The notes below the pieces were generated by a model. The model saw only the letters and a list, made by a program, of their open reading frames with translations, searched no databases and was not told the DNA's origin. A DNA stretch of 37,088 bases from positions 1-37,088 of the IMG/VR virus record IMGVR_UViG_3300037963_002176; one strand, given 5' to 3'. Source of the DNA: a virus. Shown in pieces: positions 34,151 through 37,088 of this stretch (its first letter is position 1; every line of letters begins with the position of its first letter). Made by a program: the position numbers and the translations under genes.

Positions 34151-34575
34151 AGTACGACGAAATAGATGATGCTTTAGATATTACACCCACAGAGGTTAAG
34201 TCTGAAAAAATTGTCAAAAAAGAACCAGAGGTAACTGAAGTCGTTACTTCTACTCAAGAACAACTCAAAAAAGATTATGAATATACTCGGGGAAATCTCT
34301 ATTCTTTGATTGAAAAGGGTCAAGAAGCGGTTGATGGAATTTTAGAACTTGCACAAGAATCAGATTCTCCTAGAGCATTTGAAGTTGCAGGTCAACTTAT
34401 TAAGCATGTCGGTGATGTTGCCGACAAGTTAGTTGATCTTCAGAAAAAAGTAAAAGACATTGAGAAAGACGATGGCAAATCATCTAAAGCAGCAAACGTT
34501 ACAAACAATGCGGTTTTCTTTGGGTCTACAGCGGATCTCCAGAAATTTCTCAAAAATAATGGAGATTCTAAATAG
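34147..34575 (+). CDS. gp16: Terminase small subunit gp16
   Basis: 142 residues. After a charged N-terminal ~45 residues comes DYEYTRGNLYSLIEKGQEAVDGILELAQESDSPRAFEVAGQLIKHVGDVADKLVDLQKK, the helical core typical of T4-like gp16, which carries the coiled-coil oligomerisation region. T4 gp16 (164 residues) forms rings that recognise DNA and regulate gp17 during packaging. A C-terminal segment (VTNNAVFFGSTADLQKFLK) follows a conserved marine pattern. The ATG overlaps the gp15 stop codon (ATGA). gp16 and gp17 are not adjacent: two genes totalling about 2.1 kb lie between them. Confidence 0.92.
   Translation: MKYDEIDDALDITPTEVKSEKIVKKEPEVTEVVTSTQEQLKKDYEYTRGNLYSLIEKGQEAVDGILELAQESDSPRAFEVAGQLIKHVGDVADKLVDLQKKVKDIEKDDGKSSKAANVTNNAVFFGSTADLQKFLKNNGDSK
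34567..34574 (+). promoter_or_regulatory. Possible degenerate late promoter (TCTAAATA) overlapping the gp16 stop codon
   Basis: TCTAAATA runs into the gp16 TAG stop codon, 23 bases before the next ATG. This is the same geometry as GATAAATAG at 13668. The core CTAAATA also precedes the giant fibre. It deviates from NATAAATA, so confidence is low. Confidence 0.35.
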
Positions 34576-34597
34576 ATAAAGGACATACTTACCTAAT

Positions 34598-36568
34598 ATG
34601 ACCAAAGCTAAATCGTGTCCCCCTGGGAAGTACTGGTGCTATACTGATAAAAAATGTAAAAAAATCCCCATGGGATTTTATGTGGGTCGTGGCGGTTATT
34701 TGTCAAGAGAAGATGAGAATGGTGAAGATGGTAAAAAGAACGGTAAAAAAAATGGTAATGGAAATGGCGGTAATGGAAACGGTGGTTCCAATGGCGGCGG
34801 CAACGGCGGCGGAGGAAATGGTGGCGGGGTGAGCGAAAATACTATATTAGAAAAACGTGATGGTAAGTCTGCGAAGGATAAGGGTTATTCCCTTCGTGAT
34901 TGGTTCAAAGGTGGTGGTTGGAAACAAACAGGTGGTAAGTATGACGGTAAACCCTGTGCGAGACAACCAGGTCAAAAAACCAAACCATTCTGTCGTGATG
35001 CAGATGATCGCGCTTCAATGAGTAAAGACGAAAGAAATAGGAGAGCTGCTAAAAAACGCAGAGAAGATCCAAATCCCGATAGAAAAGGAAAGGCAAAAAT
35101 GGTAACCGATTCATACGATTTTTCAAACTGGAGAGACGAGTTCAAAGCACTCGAATTTGAAACAGTTGACATTATTGGAACAGAACCATTGAAACCAACT
35201 GAAGGTCTCGGAAGTAAAATGCTTGGTGAGAAGTGTTGGAAGGGATATGAGAAGAAAGGTATGAAGACCATGTTTGGTAAGAGATATCCAAACTGTGTCA
35301 AGAAAGAAGAAACAGAAGTCACAAAAGAGGGTGTCCTTGATGCCGCTCTGGAGACTGATAAGAAAATGGGTGAACTTCATAAGAAAGTTGACAATGATGT
35401 CAAACGAATGAAGAAGGGTAAGAAGTTCAAAGAAGAATTTGAAACATGTCCAGTATGTGGTAATGATCCATGTCAATGTTTAGAAGGCAACTTGGAAGAG
35501 ATGGCTTCAGAAAAAGATATTAATAAAAAACTTCAGAAAAAGGTCAACTCTAAAGATCTAAATCCTGCAGAATACATTAAAAATACGAGACTAATGCCTG
35601 GTTCTGGTATTATTAAAAAATTACCAGAAGGAAATGCTGGACCAAGCACTCCTGTAAAACAATATGATGGTAAGTTTATGCCTAACCCAGGTGCTGGTAG
35701 ACCTGGTAAGGTTAGATTAAAACCAGGAACTCCTGCAGCATTAAGACTTGCTCATAAAGAGTATTCTGATTGGAAAACTGAACTTTTTGAAGGTGACGGT
35801 GATCATGAGTATGAAATGGCACGTCGTCAACTAGCAACGATTAAAAATGCAGTTTCTCGTCTTGAGAAAAAGATGGGTGAAACTGGAGAGGGTGAACTCA
35901 AAGCATGGGTTCAATCAAAACTCACTAGATCTGCGGATGACATCGATACCGTTGCAGATTACATGACCAATGAGCAAGTAGGTCCAGACGCACGGGGAGC
36001 AGCGAATCTTAAGAAATGGACTAATATGTCCGCAGATGCCAAAGCAGGAACCCTGGCAAACAGGGCGGCAAATCAAGCAAAAGGCGTCTCAAGAGCAATT
36101 GATAATGCAAGACGAAATGCAAAAAATGTAAAAATAACGCCTGGTAGTGTAAACATTCGTGCAGATATTCCTGAAGAACTTGTCCAGGAAGGAGAAAAAG
36201 ACGCTTGTTACCATAAGGTCAAGTCTCGTTATTCTGTATGGCCCTCTGCATATGCATCTGGAGCACTAGTCAAGTGTCGTAAAGTTGGCGCGAAGAACTG
36301 GGGTAACAAGACTAAAAAAGAGGAAGTCCAGTATCTGAATACTGAAGACTATCAAAGGATACAGGAATATGGTAACGTTTACACTATAATAGTGTTATGG
36401 AGAGGTAAGTCCCATCGCTTGCAACTTTTCTTCCAGGGTACGGCAAGACCTTCCCGCGATGAAGTTAAGAACGAAGTAGAAAAGATTTACCCAGGTGGAA
36501 TGGTGAGTTACTACTTCCCCAGTGCCACCGATCCAGGTAAACCAATTATTGTTTCTACAAGGAGTTAA
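34598..36568 (+). CDS. Modular Cys-motif protein between the terminase genes (656 aa)
   Basis: I do not recognise an enzymatic function. Modules in order: a Cys-containing N-terminal motif (CPPGKYWCYTDKKCKKIPMG, VGRGGYL); an Asn/Gly linker (residues about 46–78); SLRDWFKGGGWKQTGGKYDG with KPCAR and KPFCRDADD plus a basic tail (about 97–165); GEKCWKGYEKKGMKTMFGKR with PNCVKKEE (about 209–235); the zinc-ribbon-like CPVCGNDPCQC near 284; Pro/Gly segments; a helical middle (about 405–540); ACYHKVKSRYSVWPSAY...VKCRK near 558; and a C-terminal domain (YTIIVLWRGKSHRLQLFF, RPSRDEVKNEVEKIYPGG). Similar short motifs occur scattered in marine T4-like structural proteins. The highly basic composition suggests nucleic-acid or prohead contact. 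Location between gp16 and gp17 hints at a packaging link, but this is inference. Confidence 0.72.
   Translation: MTKAKSCPPGKYWCYTDKKCKKIPMGFYVGRGGYLSREDENGEDGKKNGKKNGNGNGGNGNGGSNGGGNGGGGNGGGVSENTILEKRDGKSAKDKGYSLRDWFKGGGWKQTGGKYDGKPCARQPGQKTKPFCRDADDRASMSKDERNRRAAKKRREDPNPDRKGKAKMVTDSYDFSNWRDEFKALEFETVDIIGTEPLKPTEGLGSKMLGEKCWKGYEKKGMKTMFGKRYPNCVKKEETEVTKEGVLDAALETDKKMGELHKKVDNDVKRMKKGKKFKEEFETCPVCGNDPCQCLEGNLEEMASEKDINKKLQKKVNSKDLNPAEYIKNTRLMPGSGIIKKLPEGNAGPSTPVKQYDGKFMPNPGAGRPGKVRLKPGTPAALRLAHKEYSDWKTELFEGDGDHEYEMARRQLATIKNAVSRLEKKMGETGEGELKAWVQSKLTRSADDIDTVADYMTNEQVGPDARGAANLKKWTNMSADAKAGTLANRAANQAKGVSRAIDNARRNAKNVKITPGSVNIRADIPEELVQEGEKDACYHKVKSRYSVWPSAYASGALVKCRKVGAKNWGNKTKKEEVQYLNTEDYQRIQEYGNVYTIIVLWRGKSHRLQLFFQGTARPSRDEVKNEVEKIYPGGMVSYYFPSATDPGKPIIVSTRS
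34732..34830 (+). repeat. Asn/Gly-rich low-complexity linker
   Basis: AAYGGT/GGCGG-rich repeats encode an uninterrupted Asn/Gly(/Lys) tract (GNGNGGNGNGGSNGGGNGGG and onward). It separates the N-terminal Cys motif from the rest of the 656-residue protein and is likely a flexible linker. Such a tract is prone to length variation. Confidence 0.85.
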
Positions 36569-36570
36569 TC

Positions 36571-36738
36571 ATGCAAGACGACATCGAACTTTCAAATTTG
36601 TCAAAAGCACTTGAATATGAACGTCAGGCTAGAGAGATTGATAAGATGACTCTAACTGAAGCGAGAGAGTTCGCGAAGTCTTATTTAAAACTCTACTTTA
36701 AACAACAGGAAGTAATAGGTTCTATAGCAAACATGTGA
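36571..36738 (+). CDS. Conserved-type 55-aa protein upstream of gp17
   Basis: Reads MQDDIELSNLSKALEYERQA and continues REIDKMTLTEAREFAKSYL, KLYFKQQEVI, GSIANM. It has a strong ribosome-binding site (AAGGAG at 36559–36564, overlapping the end of the previous gene), 6 bases before the ATG. It is all-helical by composition, acidic N-terminally, with no membrane segment. Small proteins with a 'LEYER..R.ID...AKSYLKLYFKQQEV' pattern are, as far as I recall, common just before gp17 in T4-like cyanophages. Function is unknown; translational coupling to gp17 (4-base gap) suggests a packaging-related role. Confidence 0.8.
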   Translation: MQDDIELSNLSKALEYERQAREIDKMTLTEAREFAKSYLKLYFKQQEVIGSIANM

Positions 36739-36742
36739 TTTT

Positions 36743-37088
36743 ATGAGTGACGTATATCTTGGTAATCCTAATCTAAAAAAAGCGAATACTCCGATTGAAT
36801 TTACGGAGGAACAGATTAATGAATGGATCAGGTGTAAGAATGATCCTGTTTATTTTGCGAACAATTATATCAAGATTGTTTCACTAGACGAAGGTTTAAC
36901 ACAATTTCATCCATATCATTTCCAAGAGAAACTGATTAATCGATTTCATGAGAATCGATTTAATATCTGTAAGATGCCACGACAGACTGGTAAGTCTACT
37001 ACCGTGGTGTCTTATCTTTTGCACTATGCAGTTTTCAACGATAGTGTCAACATAGGTATCCTTGCAAACAAAGCGGCAACCGCAAGGG
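36743..37088 (+). CDS. gp17: Terminase large subunit gp17 (5' part, cut by window end)
   Basis: Only the first ~115 codons are in the window. MSDVYLGNPNLKKANTPIEF is followed by NDPVYFANNYIKIVSLDEGL, FHPYHFQEKLINRFHENRFN and the ATPase motif CKMPRQTGKSTTVVSYLLHY, where PRQTGKST is the Walker-A-like P-loop (T4 gp17: SRQLGKT), then VNIGILANKAATAR. gp17 is the packaging motor ATPase and nuclease. The N-terminus is shorter than in T4, where the P-loop is near residue 161; here it is near residue 80. The reading frame is open at the window edge. There is no obvious Shine-Dalgarno sequence, so translation probably depends on the preceding 55-aa gene. Confidence 0.97.
   Translation, partial: MSDVYLGNPNLKKANTPIEFTEEQINEWIRCKNDPVYFANNYIKIVSLDEGLTQFHPYHFQEKLINRFHENRFNICKMPRQTGKSTTVVSYLLHYAVFNDSVNIGILANKAATAR

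Noticed and set aside
34972-35476. Two overlapping ~116-codon open frames on the − strand
   Set aside because: Antisense to the Lys/Glu-rich part of the 656-aa protein; Phe/Leu/Ser-rich translation results from complementing AAA/GAA codons.
1-37088. tRNA genes, integrase/attachment sites, insertion sequences, host-type metabolic genes
   Set aside because: Looked for but none seen; intergenic gaps are all under about 110 bases and the window is a compact late gene block.

Overview
The window is a contiguous late (virion) gene block from a marine T4-like myovirus, most probably a cyanomyovirus (Kyanoviridae type) or a related pelagic myovirus. Three things point there. The gene order is colinear with the T4 gene 7–17 interval. 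T4-type late promoters (NATAAATA) sit at gene junctions. The adhesion and structural proteins are of the kinds seen in marine T4-likes: a DUF4815-type giant, GGxGY beta-repeats, Mtd_N/S74 fibres and short Cys motifs. The sequence is AT-rich and every gene I support is on the + strand. No host-type metabolic gene is present, so the host (Synechococcus, Prochlorococcus, SAR11 or other) cannot be decided.

Layout. Positions 1–4295 hold the 3' part of a large baseplate-region protein in the gp7 slot, with two probable beta-propellers. Then come gp8 (4337–5932) and a 2502-residue DUF4815-type structural protein (5939–13447). Three small proteins follow: a coiled-coil protein, a BppU-like domain and a fibre-tip-like protein. 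Next is a 335-residue structural protein, ended by a strong hairpin at 15804–15835. Two adhesin-type giants follow: a 1089-residue repeat protein, and a 3584-residue tail fibre with an N-terminal Mtd_N-like domain, a central beta-helix and a C-terminal S74 intramolecular chaperone. A terminator fused to a late promoter (29961–29995) separates the fibres from the neck/packaging operon: gp13, gp14, gp15, gp16, a 656-residue Cys-motif protein, a 55-residue protein and the start of gp17.

The genes work together as follows. gp7-slot protein, gp8 and the DUF4815 protein should build the baseplate periphery. The fibre genes supply host recognition. gp13/gp14/gp15 close the neck and cap the tail, and gp16/gp17 package DNA. 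Genes are tightly spaced, often with 1–4 base stop/start overlaps, and late promoters are embedded in upstream stop codons.

The most notable signal is modular. At least four small beta-domain types recur across functionally different virion proteins, including neck proteins gp14 and gp15, which are much longer than their T4 counterparts. Other points of interest are a Cys-rich modular gene between the two terminase subunits, an intragenic codon-usage change inside the 10.7-kb fibre gene, and a promoter/terminator fusion before gp13. All family assignments come from reading the sequence by eye; no database search was run.
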